Positions 1-8,151 of a stretch of DNA of 64,000 nt are shown here, one piece after another (position 1 is the stretch's first letter; every line of letters begins with the position of its first letter). The notes under the pieces were generated by a model that was given only the letters and a program-made list of their open reading frames with translations, did no database searches and was not told where the DNA came from. The position numbers and the translations under genes were made by a program. This DNA comes from Streptomyces oryzae (lineage in GTDB: Bacteria > Actinomycetota > Actinomycetes > Streptomycetales > Streptomycetaceae). Location: positions 1 to 64,000 of the forward strand of contig NZ_JADKMA010000007.1 in the NCBI RefSeq assembly GCF_017676365.1. The letters are read 5' to 3'.

Positions 1-140
1 GTGACAGAGGGGAAGCGTGCGGCGGGAGGGGGCGCTGTGACGTGGCTGTTTTTGTGTGGGTGCCGCTGCGCCGCCGGCGTTCCGTGGCGGGCGGCGTCCT
101 GACGCGGGGGAGCGCGGGAGGTACAGGCACACTGGGGGTC

Positions 141-554
141 ATGGCCATTCACGAGAACCTGCTCGGGGGTCCGCCCCCGACCCACCTGCCCGACGACCCC
201 GAGCCCCGCGAACTGCTCGCCGCCGGGACGGCACCCGCCGAGGTCGCCGCGCAGCACCCCACCTCGTCGCTGGCGTGGGCGCAGCTCGCCGACGACGCGT
301 TCGAGGCGGGACGCGTCGTCGAGTCGTACGCGTACGCGCGAACCGGGTACCACCGGGGGCTGGACGCGCTGCGCCGCAACGGCTGGAAGGGCCACGGGCC
401 CGTGCCGTTCGAGCACGAGCCGAACCGTGGGTTCCTGCGGGCGCTGCACGCGCTGGCGCGTGCAGCGGAGGCGATCGGGGAGCAGGACGAATACGAGCGC
501 TGCTCGACCTTTCTGAAAGAGAGCTCCCCCACGGCGGCTGCGACGTTGGGCTGA
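141..554 (+). CDS. DUF3151 domain-containing protein
   Basis: A 137-residue soluble protein with the DUF3151 signature: it opens with MAIHENLLGG, followed by PPPTHLP, and has a helical, Tyr/Arg-rich middle (ESYAYARTGYHRGLD) and a conserved RGFLRALHALARAAEAIGE segment. The family is found in actinobacteria and is of unknown function; its helical spacing suggests a TPR-like fold, which is inference. An upstream in-frame ATG at 42 would add 33 residues of low-complexity Arg/Gly sequence that does not look like this family, so the ATG at 141 is preferred. The gene stands alone; an intergenic repeat follows its stop directly. Confidence 0.85.
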   Translation: MAIHENLLGGPPPTHLPDDPEPRELLAAGTAPAEVAAQHPTSSLAWAQLADDAFEAGRVVESYAYARTGYHRGLDALRRNGWKGHGPVPFEHEPNRGFLRALHALARAAEAIGEQDEYERCSTFLKESSPTAAATLG

Positions 555-578
555 CGCGCGATCTTGCGTACCCCGCGT

Positions 579-667
579 GGGGGCTGCGCTTGCCCACCCT
601 GCGCCCCTGGCGCAGACTGCCCAAGCTTCGCGGGTAGCGCATCAGGGGCGCGGGGAACCGCAGGACA
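579..667. repeat. Streptomyces intergenic repeat A, copy 1
   Basis: This copy shares a near-identical core of about 55 bases (579-633) with copies at 7996 and 11499. The core contains the perfect stem CTGCGCC/GGCGCAG and the flanking tract CTTGCCCACC...TGCCCAAGCTT. It is followed by a second shared block containing AGGGGCGCGGGGAAC. It lies 24 bp after the DUF3151 stop codon, as do the other copies relative to their genes, so it may act as a transcript 3' end structure. That role is inferred. Confidence 0.85.
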
Positions 668-796
668 ACTTGCCGCCGCCCTCTCTCTGCCCGATGATGC
701 GCAGTGGGCCCGTGAGGGCTCGAGGGGACCGGGGCTCCGGATGTCTATCTGGAAGGGGCGGACCGCTACCCGGAAGCACAGTGAGTGGAGACAGCG

Positions 797-1618
797 ATGT
801 CACACGACCCCGATGCCCCGGTACTGGATTTCGCGGGCACCACGCCGTACGAGGACTACGTCCGCGCGGACGTCCTCACCCACCTCCAGCACCCGCTCTC
901 CGAGGACCCCGGGGAGATGGTGTTCCTGGTCACCACGCAGGTCATGGAGCTGTGGTTCACCGTCATCGTGCACGAGTGGCAGACCGCGGCGACCCGGCTG
1001 CGGCAGGACGACATCGAGGGCGCGCTCGCGGCGCTGAAGCGTTCCACGTACGAACTGCGGTCGCTGAACGCCTCCTGGGAGCCGCTGGCACATCTGACCC
1101 CGGCCCAGTTCAACGCGTACCGCTCGGCGCTCGGCGAAGGGTCCGGCTTCCAGTCCGCGATGTACCGGCGGATGGAGTTCCTGCTGGGCGACAAGTCCGC
1201 CTCCATGCTGGTACCGCACCGGGGCTCGCCCCGGGTGCACGCGGAGCTGGAGAAGGCGCTCCAGGAGCCCAGCCTCTACGACGAGGCGCTGCGGTTCCTC
1301 GCCCGGCAGGGCGCCGACGTGCCCGAAGCGGTACTGCACCGGGATGTGTCCCGCAGGTACGAGCCCGACGAGGGCGTCGAGGCGGTATGGGTGCGGGTCT
1401 ACGCGGGCGACCCCGGCGCCCCGGCGCACCAGCTCGGCGAGGCGCTGACCGAGGTGGCCGAACTGGTGTGGCGCTGGCGGAACGACCATCTCGTGGCGAC
1501 CCGCAGGGCGATGGGCGCCAAGATGGGCACGGGCGGCTCGGCCGGGGTGGCCTGGCTGGAGAAGCGGGCCGCCAAGCAGGTGTTCCCGGAGCTGTGGACG
1601 GCGCGCAGCCATGTCTGA
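797..1618 (+). CDS. kynA: Tryptophan 2,3-dioxygenase (heme, TDO family)
   Basis: This cytoplasmic heme enzyme opens the indole ring of tryptophan with O2 to give N-formylkynurenine, the first step of the kynurenine pathway. The 273-residue protein matches bacterial TDO length and has the family pattern: TPYEDYVRADVLTHLQHPLS near residues 15-35, then an ELWF motif at 51-54 in the helix lining the heme pocket, the FQSAMYRRMEFLLGDK block and a C-terminal GTGGSAGVAWL loop, the family's substrate-binding segment. The ATG at 797 has GGAG six bases upstream; an in-frame GTG at 785 is less likely. The stop overlaps the next start by 8 bp, so translation is probably coupled with kynureninase. Confidence 0.95.
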   Translation: MSHDPDAPVLDFAGTTPYEDYVRADVLTHLQHPLSEDPGEMVFLVTTQVMELWFTVIVHEWQTAATRLRQDDIEGALAALKRSTYELRSLNASWEPLAHLTPAQFNAYRSALGEGSGFQSAMYRRMEFLLGDKSASMLVPHRGSPRVHAELEKALQEPSLYDEALRFLARQGADVPEAVLHRDVSRRYEPDEGVEAVWVRVYAGDPGAPAHQLGEALTEVAELVWRWRNDHLVATRRAMGAKMGTGGSAGVAWLEKRAAKQVFPELWTARSHV

Positions 1619-2849
1619 CCGCGCGCCCACGGCCGAAGCCCTCGCTCAGGACGCCGCCGATCCGCTCGCCCACCTCCGTGAGCTGTTCGTGCTCGACCCC
1701 GCGACCGTCTATCTCGACGGCAACTCCCTCGGGGCGCTGCCCAGAGCCGTCGAGGGGCGGCTCGCCGATGTCGTCTCCCGGGAGTGGGGGCGGCTGCGCA
1801 TCCGGTCCTGGGACGAGTCGGGCTGGTGGACGATGCCGGAGCGGGTCGGCGAGCTGGTGGCGCCGCTCATCGGCGCGGCACCGGGGCAGGTCGTCGTCGG
1901 GGACTCGACCAGCGTGAACGTCCTCAAGGCGGTGGTGGGCGCCGTCCGCCTCGCACGGCAGGACGATCCGGGGCGCGACGAACTCCTCGTCGACGCGGCG
2001 ACGTTCCCCACCGACGGCTACATCGCCGAGTCCGCGGCCCGGCTCACCGGCTGCACCCTGCGCGCCCTCGCGCCGGGACAGGTCCCGGCGGAGGCGGGCC
2101 CGCGCACCGCGGCGGTGCTGCTCAACCACGTCGACTACCGCACCGGCACGCTCCACGACCTGCCTTCGCTGACGGCTGCGGTCCACGAGGCCGGAGCGCT
2201 CGCCGTCTGGGACCTGTGCCACAGTGCGGGCGCGCTGCCCGTGGACGTGGACGCGCACGGTGTGGACTTCGCGGTGGGCTGCACGTACAAGTTCCTCAAC
2301 GGCGGCCCCGGCTCGCCCGCCTTCCTCTACGTACGCGACGCTCTCCAGCAGCGGTTCGACTCCCCGCTGCCGGGCTGGAATTCGCACGCCGATCCGTTCG
2401 CCATGGCCCCGGACTACGAGCCCGCGAGCGGTGCGGCGCGCGGCCGGGTGGGCACCCCGGACATCCTGTCCATGGCCGCGCTGGAGACCGCGCTCGGCGC
2501 CTGGGAGGGGGTGCGGATCGAGGACGTACGGGCCAAGTCGCTGGCGCTCACCGACTTCTTCCTGCGCTGCGTCGGGGCTTACGGAACCGACCGACCGGCC
2601 GGTATGGAAATCTCGGTACGTCCCCTGACGCCGGCCGAACCCGCGCGGCGCGGCAGCCAGATCTCCCTGCTGTGCGACCCGGCCGAGCATGCTGAGCCGG
2701 TGATGAAGGAGCTCATCGCGCGCGGTGTCGTAGGCGATTTCCGCCGCCCCGGTGTCCTGCGCTTCGGTTTCACCCCGCTCTACACTTCGTTTCAGGACGT
2801 CGAGCGTGCCGCCCGCGTCCTGGGCGAAGTGATCGGGGGAACACGGTGA
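1611..2849 (+). CDS. kynU: Kynureninase
   Basis: This PLP-dependent hydrolase of fold type I cleaves kynurenine to anthranilate and alanine. The 412-residue product has the N-terminal YLDGNSLG motif, the GDSTSVNV phosphate-binding region near residue 100, DLCHSAGALPVD, and the Schiff-base lysine in CTYKFLNGGPGS (Lys227). The C-terminal domain ends with the expected RFGFTPLYTSF segment. The start overlaps the dioxygenase gene and the stop overlaps the formamidase start (GTGA), so the three form one operon. No kynurenine 3-monooxygenase or 3-hydroxyanthranilate dioxygenase is nearby, so the local pathway ends at anthranilate. Confidence 0.96.
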   Translation: MSDRAPTAEALAQDAADPLAHLRELFVLDPATVYLDGNSLGALPRAVEGRLADVVSREWGRLRIRSWDESGWWTMPERVGELVAPLIGAAPGQVVVGDSTSVNVLKAVVGAVRLARQDDPGRDELLVDAATFPTDGYIAESAARLTGCTLRALAPGQVPAEAGPRTAAVLLNHVDYRTGTLHDLPSLTAAVHEAGALAVWDLCHSAGALPVDVDAHGVDFAVGCTYKFLNGGPGSPAFLYVRDALQQRFDSPLPGWNSHADPFAMAPDYEPASGAARGRVGTPDILSMAALETALGAWEGVRIEDVRAKSLALTDFFLRCVGAYGTDRPAGMEISVRPLTPAEPARRGSQISLLCDPAEHAEPVMKELIARGVVGDFRRPGVLRFGFTPLYTSFQDVERAARVLGEVIGGTR

Positions 2850-3559
2850 GCCAGGACGACTACAAGCCACTGCTGGCCCTTCCACCCGCAGCGCCGGAGC
2901 GCCAGGAACGGTACGGATCACACCCCTCGCAGGTCATCGACCTGTACGGGGAGGCCGCCAGTGGTGGTCTGGTGGTGCTGCTGCACGGCGGGTTCTGGCG
3001 CGAGGCGTGGGACCGCAGCCATCTGTCCCCGTTCGCCGCCGCGCTGGCCGGCGAGGGCTTCTCCGTCGCGCTGGTCGAGTACCGCAGGGTCGGCGGCGGT
3101 GGCGGCTGGCCCACGACGGTCGAGGACATCGACGCCGCGCTCGACCACCTGGGCGCGGTGCCGAGCGTGCTGTTCGGCCACTCGGCGGGCGGGCAGCTGG
3201 CACTGTGGGCAGCGGCCAAACGGGAGGGGGCCGCCGGGCGGGTGGTCGTGCTCGCGCCGGTCGCCGATCTGGAGCGGGCCCATGAGATGCGGCTGAACGG
3301 CGGGGTCGTCGCCGCCTTCCTCGGCGGTGACGACAAGGTCGGTCCCGCGCTGTGGGACGTGGACCCGATGCGGCTGTTGCCCCGCGTCCCGGTGGAGATC
3401 CTGCACGGCACCGCCGACCAGGAGGTCCCCATCGAACTGTCCCGCCGCTACGCCAACAACTGGGGCGCCCGCCTGCACCTGATGCCCGGCGTCGGCCACT
3501 ACGCCCCCATCACCCCCCGCACCCCCTCCTTCGACGTCCTGGTCCGGTCACTGCGCTGA
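2846..3559 (+). CDS. Alpha/beta hydrolase, probable kynurenine formamidase
   Basis: A 237-residue alpha/beta hydrolase with the oxyanion motif HGGFW (47-51), nucleophile elbow GHSAGG (Ser113), a late Asp in HGTADQEVP and His in GVGHYAP. The HGGFW/Y motif and size match arylformamidases. Its place as third gene of a translationally coupled operon with tryptophan dioxygenase and kynureninase supplies the missing middle step, N-formylkynurenine to kynurenine plus formate. The fold is read from the sequence; the substrate is inferred from context. It is unrelated to the metal-dependent KynB cyclase-like family, so no symbol is given. Confidence 0.88.
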   Translation: MSQDDYKPLLALPPAAPERQERYGSHPSQVIDLYGEAASGGLVVLLHGGFWREAWDRSHLSPFAAALAGEGFSVALVEYRRVGGGGGWPTTVEDIDAALDHLGAVPSVLFGHSAGGQLALWAAAKREGAAGRVVVLAPVADLERAHEMRLNGGVVAAFLGGDDKVGPALWDVDPMRLLPRVPVEILHGTADQEVPIELSRRYANNWGARLHLMPGVGHYAPITPRTPSFDVLVRSLR

Positions 3560-3581
3560 GCCGCACCGGGGCACGCACGCG

Positions 3582-3609
3582 TCCGGCCCCGCGGACAGGC
3601 GGGGCCGGA
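3582..3609. terminator. Bidirectional hairpin terminator
   Basis: A perfect 10-bp stem TCCGGCCCCG/CGGGGCCGGA with an 8-base loop lies between the convergent kynurenine operon and the small secreted-protein gene. No clear T-tract is present on either side, as is common for Streptomyces terminators. Confidence 0.65.
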
Positions 3610-3651
3610 ACGGTACGCGGACGCCTCGGCGCCCTGAAGAGCCGGACGGGC

Positions 3652-3918
3652 TCAGTCGACGTCGATCTTGCCGATCGCCAGGCCGCTGGAGATGTTCTGC
3701 AGCTCGTTGTCGGAGATGACCTTGTTCGAGAACGACTTGATGTCCGTGGTGTCGTTGTCGCTGCTGCTCACACGCGCGTTCAGGGCGTGGTCGCTGAAGT
3801 CCTGGGCGAGCGCCGTCCAGCGGGTGTGGTTGTTGTCGTGGGCGGCGGCGGTACCCGCCGCGCCGAGAACGGCGGCGGTCGCCAGGACGGCGGCTGCGGT
3901 CGCGGTGCGGATGCGCAT
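3652..3918 (-). CDS. Small secreted protein of unknown function
   Basis: An 88-residue product with an N-terminal Sec signal peptide: MRIRTATAAAVL, an Ala-rich hydrophobic core and a probable cleavage after GTAAA. The mature part of about 60 residues (AHDNNHTRWTALAQDF...) is polar, Asn/Asp/Ser-rich and has no cysteine, so it is neither a chaplin nor a lipoprotein. The ATG at 3918 has an AAGGAGC ribosome site six bases upstream, which argues against the longer reading frame from 3987. I do not recognise the family. It is monocistronic and convergent with the kynurenine operon. Confidence 0.72.
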   Translation of the reverse strand: MRIRTATAAAVLATAAVLGAAGTAAAHDNNHTRWTALAQDFSDHALNARVSSSDNDTTDIKSFSNKVISDNELQNISSGLAIGKIDVD

Positions 3919-4122
3919 ACGTGCTCCTTGCGGGTCTGGTGCGCGGTCTCGCGCGGTTCTGGCTGTGCGTCCGGATGCCTTCCACACCTCGCGGCGAAAC
4001 GATCATCGTTAGTCCATACGTGCCGGTCATCTACCCCGCACGGGCGCTTACCGGCTGCCCCGGTCCCTAAGCTGACAGGGGGTGCGTGCGCGCCTCCCGG
4101 GTACGGCCTGCACACTTCCGGC

Positions 4123-4734
4123 ATGAACACAGACCGGACGAAAGCAGCGCGGACGCGATCAGCACGGGCGGCCGCGGAGCCGACGGGCGACGCGGTCGGA
4201 GTCGGCGTCACCCTGGGCCTGTTCGCGGCATGGGCGGTGCACGACGCGGAGGAAGTCGCCATGGTCCCCCGCTGGACCCGGACCCGGATCCCCGAAATGC
4301 GGGAGCGGATGCCCGACGTTCCGGAGGCGGTGTGGGAGCGGCTGGAGTCGCTGGACGGGCGGCACTTCGCGACCGCGGTCGGCATGATGGCCGCCATCGT
4401 GGGGGCCGCCGCCGTCGACGGGTACCGCACGGGCGGGCGCAGCGCCTTCTACCAGCACGCGCTCACCGGCTTCGGACTGCACGGCTTCATACACCTGGCG
4501 CAGGCCGCCGTCACCCGCGGCTACACCCCCGGCTCGGCGACCTCGCCCCTGCTGGTCATCCCCTTCACCGCCTGGGCCCGCCGCCGCCTGCGCGCCGCGG
4601 GCCTCCTCCACCCCACCCGCCCCCGCGACCTCGCCCTCGGTCTGGGCGCTGCGGCCGCCGCGACGGCAGCCTCGCATTTCGTGGCCGGGCGCCTGCTGCG
4701 CGCCAAGGGAGGGCGCAAGCCTCAGCGCACGTAA
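4123..4734 (+). CDS. HXXEE domain membrane protein
   Basis: A 203-residue protein carrying the HDAEE motif (residues 40-44) that defines the HXXEE family. Hydrophobic segments before and around the motif, in the GMMAAIVGAAAV region, in HALTGFGLHGFIHLAQAAV and near the C-terminus suggest four to five membrane spans. The family is uncharacterised; paired His and Glu residues in membrane helices suggest metal or redox chemistry, which is inference only. The last 13 bases overlap the convergent Uma2 gene. The start is the ATG after a weak ribosome site; the upstream frame contains no family sequence. Confidence 0.75.
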   Translation: MNTDRTKAARTRSARAAAEPTGDAVGVGVTLGLFAAWAVHDAEEVAMVPRWTRTRIPEMRERMPDVPEAVWERLESLDGRHFATAVGMMAAIVGAAAVDGYRTGGRSAFYQHALTGFGLHGFIHLAQAAVTRGYTPGSATSPLLVIPFTAWARRRLRAAGLLHPTRPRDLALGLGAAAAATAASHFVAGRLLRAKGGRKPQRT

Positions 4735-5330
4735 CGCTTCAACGGCTCCGTCTCCAACGAGATCCCGACCGGTTCGGGAATGTCCACCCGCTCCCCGAAC
4801 GACGCCGTGTGGAGGTCGCGGTAACGGCCGGCTTCCGGGTTGGGATTGGTGTGGACGACGACTTCGCAGCGGTCACGGTCGACGAGGAGATAGACGGGGA
4901 TGCCGACCGTCGCGTACGCGGACGGTTTCTCCTTCCGGTCCCGCTGGTCGGTGTCGGAGTCGTACGAGGTGACCTCGACGGTCATCAGCACTCCTGTGGG
5001 GTCGGCCCATTCGCCCTGGCCCACGAAGTGGTCCGGGGGCACGAGTGAGCCGTCGGGACGTGCTCTCCCCTTGCGGTAGGCGCCGACCTTCAGCCCCTGC
5101 GTCGGATCCAGGTCGAGGTCCGGGCGAGACTGCATGCACTGCTTGAGCAACCACATGATGAGACCCGCGTGAGCTCCGTCCGGCACTGCCTTCTCCCCGA
5201 TCCGTCCATCGATGAATTCCAACGTGACGGTCTCGGGGGCGGTGGAGGCGATCCGTTCGAAGTCCTCCACGGACATGTGGGACCCGTGCTCCACCGACGT
5301 ATGAGACGTGCGCTCGGCCATAACCGTCAT
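4722..5330 (-). CDS. Uma2 family restriction endonuclease-like protein
   Basis: A 202-residue protein of the Uma2 (DUF820) family with a PD-(D/E)XK-type fold. The N-terminal MSVEDFERI, LEFIDGRIGEK, RPDGSLVPPDHF, VEVTSYDSDTDQRDRKEK and GIPVYLLVDRDRCEVVVH blocks follow the family order. Possible active-site acids lie in RPDGS and VEVTS, with a lysine in RKEK. Family members are very abundant in Streptomyces and no clear physiological role is established. The start at 5330 has AAGGAGG six bases upstream. The 3' end overlaps the convergent HXXEE gene by 13 bp. Confidence 0.88.
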   Translation of the reverse strand: MTVMAERTSHTSVEHGSHMSVEDFERIASTAPETVTLEFIDGRIGEKAVPDGAHAGLIMWLLKQCMQSRPDLDLDPTQGLKVGAYRKGRARPDGSLVPPDHFVGQGEWADPTGVLMTVEVTSYDSDTDQRDRKEKPSAYATVGIPVYLLVDRDRCEVVVHTNPNPEAGRYRDLHTASFGERVDIPEPVGISLETEPLKRYVR

Positions 5331-5427
5331 GTTGCACCTCCTTCCAGGCGAAGGCCAGGGTGACCCGGCCCTGCCCGGAGCGGAGGGGCATTCCGTATGG
5401 GTTGGTCCGAACGGGTGAACGGCCGGG

Positions 5428-6711
5428 TTAGAGGAAGGAGTTGATCTCGATCGTCTCGTCGCGGCCCGGGCCGACGCCGATGGCGGAGATGGGGGCTCCG
5501 GACATCTCCTCCAGGGCCTTGACGTACGCCTGGGCGTTCTTGGGGAGGTCGGCGAAGGTCTTGGCCTTGGTGATGTCCTCGCTCCAGCCCGGCAGGTACT
5601 CGTAGACCGGCTTGGCGTGGTGGAAGTCGCTCTGGTTGTAGGGCAGCTCCGTGGTGCGCTCGCCCTCGATCTCGTAGGCGACGCAGACGGGGATCTGCTC
5701 CCAGCCGGTGAGCACGTCCAGCTTGGTGAGGAAGAAGTCGGTGAGGCCGTTGACGCGGGTCGCGTAGCGGGCGATGACCGCGTCGAACCAGCCGCAGCGC
5801 CGGTTGCGGCCCGTGGTGACGCCGAACTCGCCGCCGATGGTGCGCAGCGCCTCGCCGTCGTCGTCGAACAGCTCCGTGGGGAAGGGGCCCGCGCCGACCC
5901 GGGTGGTGTACGCCTTCAGGATGCCGATGACCCGGTTGATCTTCGTCGGGCCGACCCCGGCACCGGTGCAGGCGCCGCCCGCGGTCGGGTTGGAGGAGGT
6001 GACGAACGGGTACGTGCCGTGGTCCACGTCCAGCAGCGTGCCCTGGCCGCCCTCGAACAGCACGACCTTGCCCGCGTCGATCGCGTCGTTGAGGATCAGC
6101 GTGGTGTCGGCGACATAGCCCTTGATCTGCTCCGCGTAGCCCAGCAGCTCCTCGGCGACCTGCTGCGGGGAGATCGCGCGGCGGTTGTAGAGCTTGGCCA
6201 GCACCTGGTTCTTGAAGTCCAGCGCGGCCTCGATCTTCTGCATCAGGATCGACTCGTCGAACAGGTCCTGGACCCGGATGCCGACCCGGTTGATCTTGTC
6301 GGCGTAGCTCGGTCCGATACCGCGCCCCGTGGTGCCGATGCGCCGCTTGCCCAGGAACCGTTCCGTCGTCTTGTCGAGCGTCGCGTGATACGAGGTGATC
6401 AGGTGCGCGTTACCGCTGACGAGCAGCTTGGAGGTGTCGACGCCGCGCTCCTGGAGCCCGCTCAGCTCGGAGAGCAGGACCGAGGGGTCGACGACGACGC
6501 CGTTGCCGATGACCGGGGTGCACCCCGGGGAGAGGATTCCGGAAGGGAGGAGATGGAGCGCGTACTTCTGGTCGCCGACGACGACCGTGTGGCCGGCGTT
6601 GTTGCCGCCCTGGTAGCGCACCACATAGTCCACTGAGCCGCCGAGCAGGTCGGTGGCCTTTCCCTTGCCCTCGTCACCCCACTGAGCACCGAGCAGCACA
6701 AGTGCGGGCAC
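5428..6711 (-). CDS. purA: Adenylosuccinate synthetase
   Basis: This enzyme converts IMP plus aspartate and GTP to adenylosuccinate, the first committed step of AMP synthesis. The 427-residue product is full length. It has the P-loop-like GDEGKGK motif (12-18), catalytic Asp13 and His41 (NNAGHT), the [10 protein letters not shown] block, and the C-terminal [14 protein letters not shown] and KLDVLTGWE motifs. The GTG start at 6711 follows GGAAGGGG by about ten bases; reading further upstream gives no family sequence. It is apart from the other pur genes of the window (21-43 kb), divergent from the lipid-kinase-like gene, and its leader contains a hairpin. Confidence 0.97.
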   Translation of the reverse strand: MPALVLLGAQWGDEGKGKATDLLGGSVDYVVRYQGGNNAGHTVVVGDQKYALHLLPSGILSPGCTPVIGNGVVVDPSVLLSELSGLQERGVDTSKLLVSGNAHLITSYHATLDKTTERFLGKRRIGTTGRGIGPSYADKINRVGIRVQDLFDESILMQKIEAALDFKNQVLAKLYNRRAISPQQVAEELLGYAEQIKGYVADTTLILNDAIDAGKVVLFEGGQGTLLDVDHGTYPFVTSSNPTAGGACTGAGVGPTKINRVIGILKAYTTRVGAGPFPTELFDDDGEALRTIGGEFGVTTGRNRRCGWFDAVIARYATRVNGLTDFFLTKLDVLTGWEQIPVCVAYEIEGERTTELPYNQSDFHHAKPVYEYLPGWSEDITKAKTFADLPKNAQAYVKALEEMSGAPISAIGVGPGRDETIEINSFL

Positions 6712-7012
6712 AGGCGTACACCCCTTCCGGGCGGGGCATGTCCCACGTGCGGTGGCGCCGTTCGGCGCCAGCGCAAGAGCCGCAGGCCGGTACCCCAGAT
6801 AGAGGAAGCCCCTGGCGCAACAGCGGCAGGGGCTCTTGCACCGAGAGATTACCGAACAATTCTCCCGGGTGACGAACAGGGGAGTGCCCCGGCCCGGACG
6901 GCCGTACGGACCAGCACCGCCCCGGTACGCAACGTCAGCACGCAACCCCGGTACGCAAGGAAGTACGCATCGGAACCATCCGGATCCTCCGGATACATCA
7001 GGAAGGACCGTG
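6712..7012. promoter_or_regulatory. purA: purA / lipid-kinase-like divergent promoter region with leader hairpin
   Basis: This 301-bp divergent region separates purA from the plus-strand gene. An 8-bp stem AGCCCCTG/CAGGGGCT (6807-6814 with 6827-6834, 12-base loop) lies about 95-125 bp upstream of the purA start and would sit in its leader if transcription starts further upstream. The motif CCCCGGTACGCAA occurs twice (within 6917-6958). No -10/-35 pair could be assigned with confidence. Confidence 0.45.
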
Positions 7013-7987
7013 GTGTCGGCTCCAGATTCCGCGAGGCCCCCCGCGAGCGTGGACCAGGCCGCCGGGGGCACCCCCTGCTCGAAGAGCTCGGGGGAGGTTC
7101 CGCTGCTCGTGGTCGTCGACCCGGTCGCCCGGCTCGCGGACGCCGAGTCCGTACGCATCGCGCGGGACGTGCTGCGCGCCGGGACGCCGGGGCTCAAGCT
7201 GTGTCTCCCCGACGATCCGGCGCAGACGGCGCGGCTGCTGGCCCGGCGCGGCGGCAGGCGCCCCGTCCTGGTCGGCAACGACCGGGCACTGCTGCGCGCC
7301 GTCCAGCATCTGCACGCAGAACGCGCACTGGCGGAGACGGCGCTGTCGGTGGTGCCGGTCGGCAACGGCCCCTCGGTCGCCCTCGCCCGCAGCCTCGGCC
7401 TCCCGCTGGACGCGGTCTCGGCCGCCCGCACGGTGCTGCGCGGCACCCTGCGGGCGCTGGACCTGCTGGTCGACGACGAGGACGGCATCGTGCTGGGCGG
7501 CCTGCGTACGGAGGGGACGCAGGACGCCCCCTCGCCGGCCCCGCAGCACCGGGAGGGCGCCCCCTCGGCTGCGGCTTCGCCGTGGCGCCGGATGTACCAC
7601 GCGCTGGCCCGCACCCTGCTGTCCCGCGCCGACGGCGAACGTGACGAGAGGGCCCCGGCACCGGTGACCCCGGCGCCCCGCACTCCGCAGGTCCGTACCG
7701 TGCAGCGGCTGCGGGTTGAGGCGGACGGGGCGGTCGTCACAGGGCCCGACCGGCCGGTGATGGATGTGACGGTACGCACTAACGGCGCCGAGGGCCTGGC
7801 AGAGCTCTCCGTCCAGCCCCTCGCGGGCCAACCCGTCCGCGTACGCGCCAAGTCCGTGACGGTCTCGGCCCCCGAGGGCTTCCGCTACCGCGCCGACGCG
7901 GACGCGGGCGCCTTCGCCGCCCCCGCGGAATCCCGCACCTGGACGGTCCACCCCCGCGCCTGGCACCTGGTCCTACCTACGGGCTGA
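7013..7987 (+). CDS. Diacylglycerol kinase catalytic-like (DAGKc) protein, degenerate motifs
   Basis: A 324-residue protein resembling the diacylglycerol/sphingosine kinase family: [10 protein letters not shown] near the N-terminus, [13 protein letters not shown] where family members have GGDGT, and [21 protein letters not shown] where they have LPLGTGNDLARSLG. The C-terminal all-beta half ([19 protein letters not shown]...) matches the second domain of the family. The altered GGDGT and GTGNDLAR motifs make ATP-dependent kinase activity doubtful. AGGAAGGA lies five bases before the GTG at 7013. Residues about 18-28 are encoded by an inserted 33-bp repeat (7064-7096). The gene is divergent from purA. 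Confidence 0.72.
   Translation: MSAPDSARPPASVDQAAGGTPCSKSSGEVPLLVVVDPVARLADAESVRIARDVLRAGTPGLKLCLPDDPAQTARLLARRGGRRPVLVGNDRALLRAVQHLHAERALAETALSVVPVGNGPSVALARSLGLPLDAVSAARTVLRGTLRALDLLVDDEDGIVLGGLRTEGTQDAPSPAPQHREGAPSAAASPWRRMYHALARTLLSRADGERDERAPAPVTPAPRTPQVRTVQRLRVEADGAVVTGPDRPVMDVTVRTNGAEGLAELSVQPLAGQPVRVRAKSVTVSAPEGFRYRADADAGAFAAPAESRTWTVHPRAWHLVLPTG
7064..7096. repeat. Short repeat B inside a coding region
   Basis: This 33-bp sequence contains GAAGAGCTCGGGGGAG and differs at only two positions from the repeat nested in the intergenic element at 11529-11560 (CACCCCC for TGCCCCC, CTCG for CTTG). It is partly self-complementary, with C-runs facing G-runs around GCTCGAAGAGC. Because it is 11 codons long it adds residues [11 protein letters not shown] in frame near the N-terminus without breaking the protein. 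Confidence 0.8.
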
Positions 7988-7995
7988 CCCGCAAA

Positions 7996-8140
7996 GGGGG
8001 CTGCGCTTGCCCACCCTGCGCCCCTGGCGCAGACTGCCCAAGCTTCGCGGAGAACAACTCAGGGGCGCGGGGAACTGCGCGACAAGCCACAATGAACCCG
8101 CAGACCGCAAACAACAACGAGGGGCACCCCCTCCCCGGGA
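7996..8140. repeat. Streptomyces intergenic repeat A, copy 2
   Basis: This copy shares its core (7996-8050) exactly with copy 1. The following block (GGGGCGCGGGGAACTGCGCG, then an ACCCGCAG...CCGCAAACAACA...GCACCCCCT tail) matches copy 3. It fills almost the whole gap between the convergent lipid-kinase-like gene (stop 7987) and the GbsR-type regulator (stop 8152). The position supports a role as a shared transcript end; this is inferred. Confidence 0.85.
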
Positions 8141-8151
8141 AGTGAGAGGGC

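Noticed and set aside
4722-4734. Frameshift or assembly error where the HXXEE and Uma2 genes overlap
   Set aside because: Both genes end naturally with normal C-termini; a 13-bp convergent overlap is acceptable.
6807-6834. A riboswitch in the purA leader
   Set aside because: Only a simple 8-bp hairpin is seen; no conserved purine, PreQ1 or PRPP aptamer elements are recognisable.
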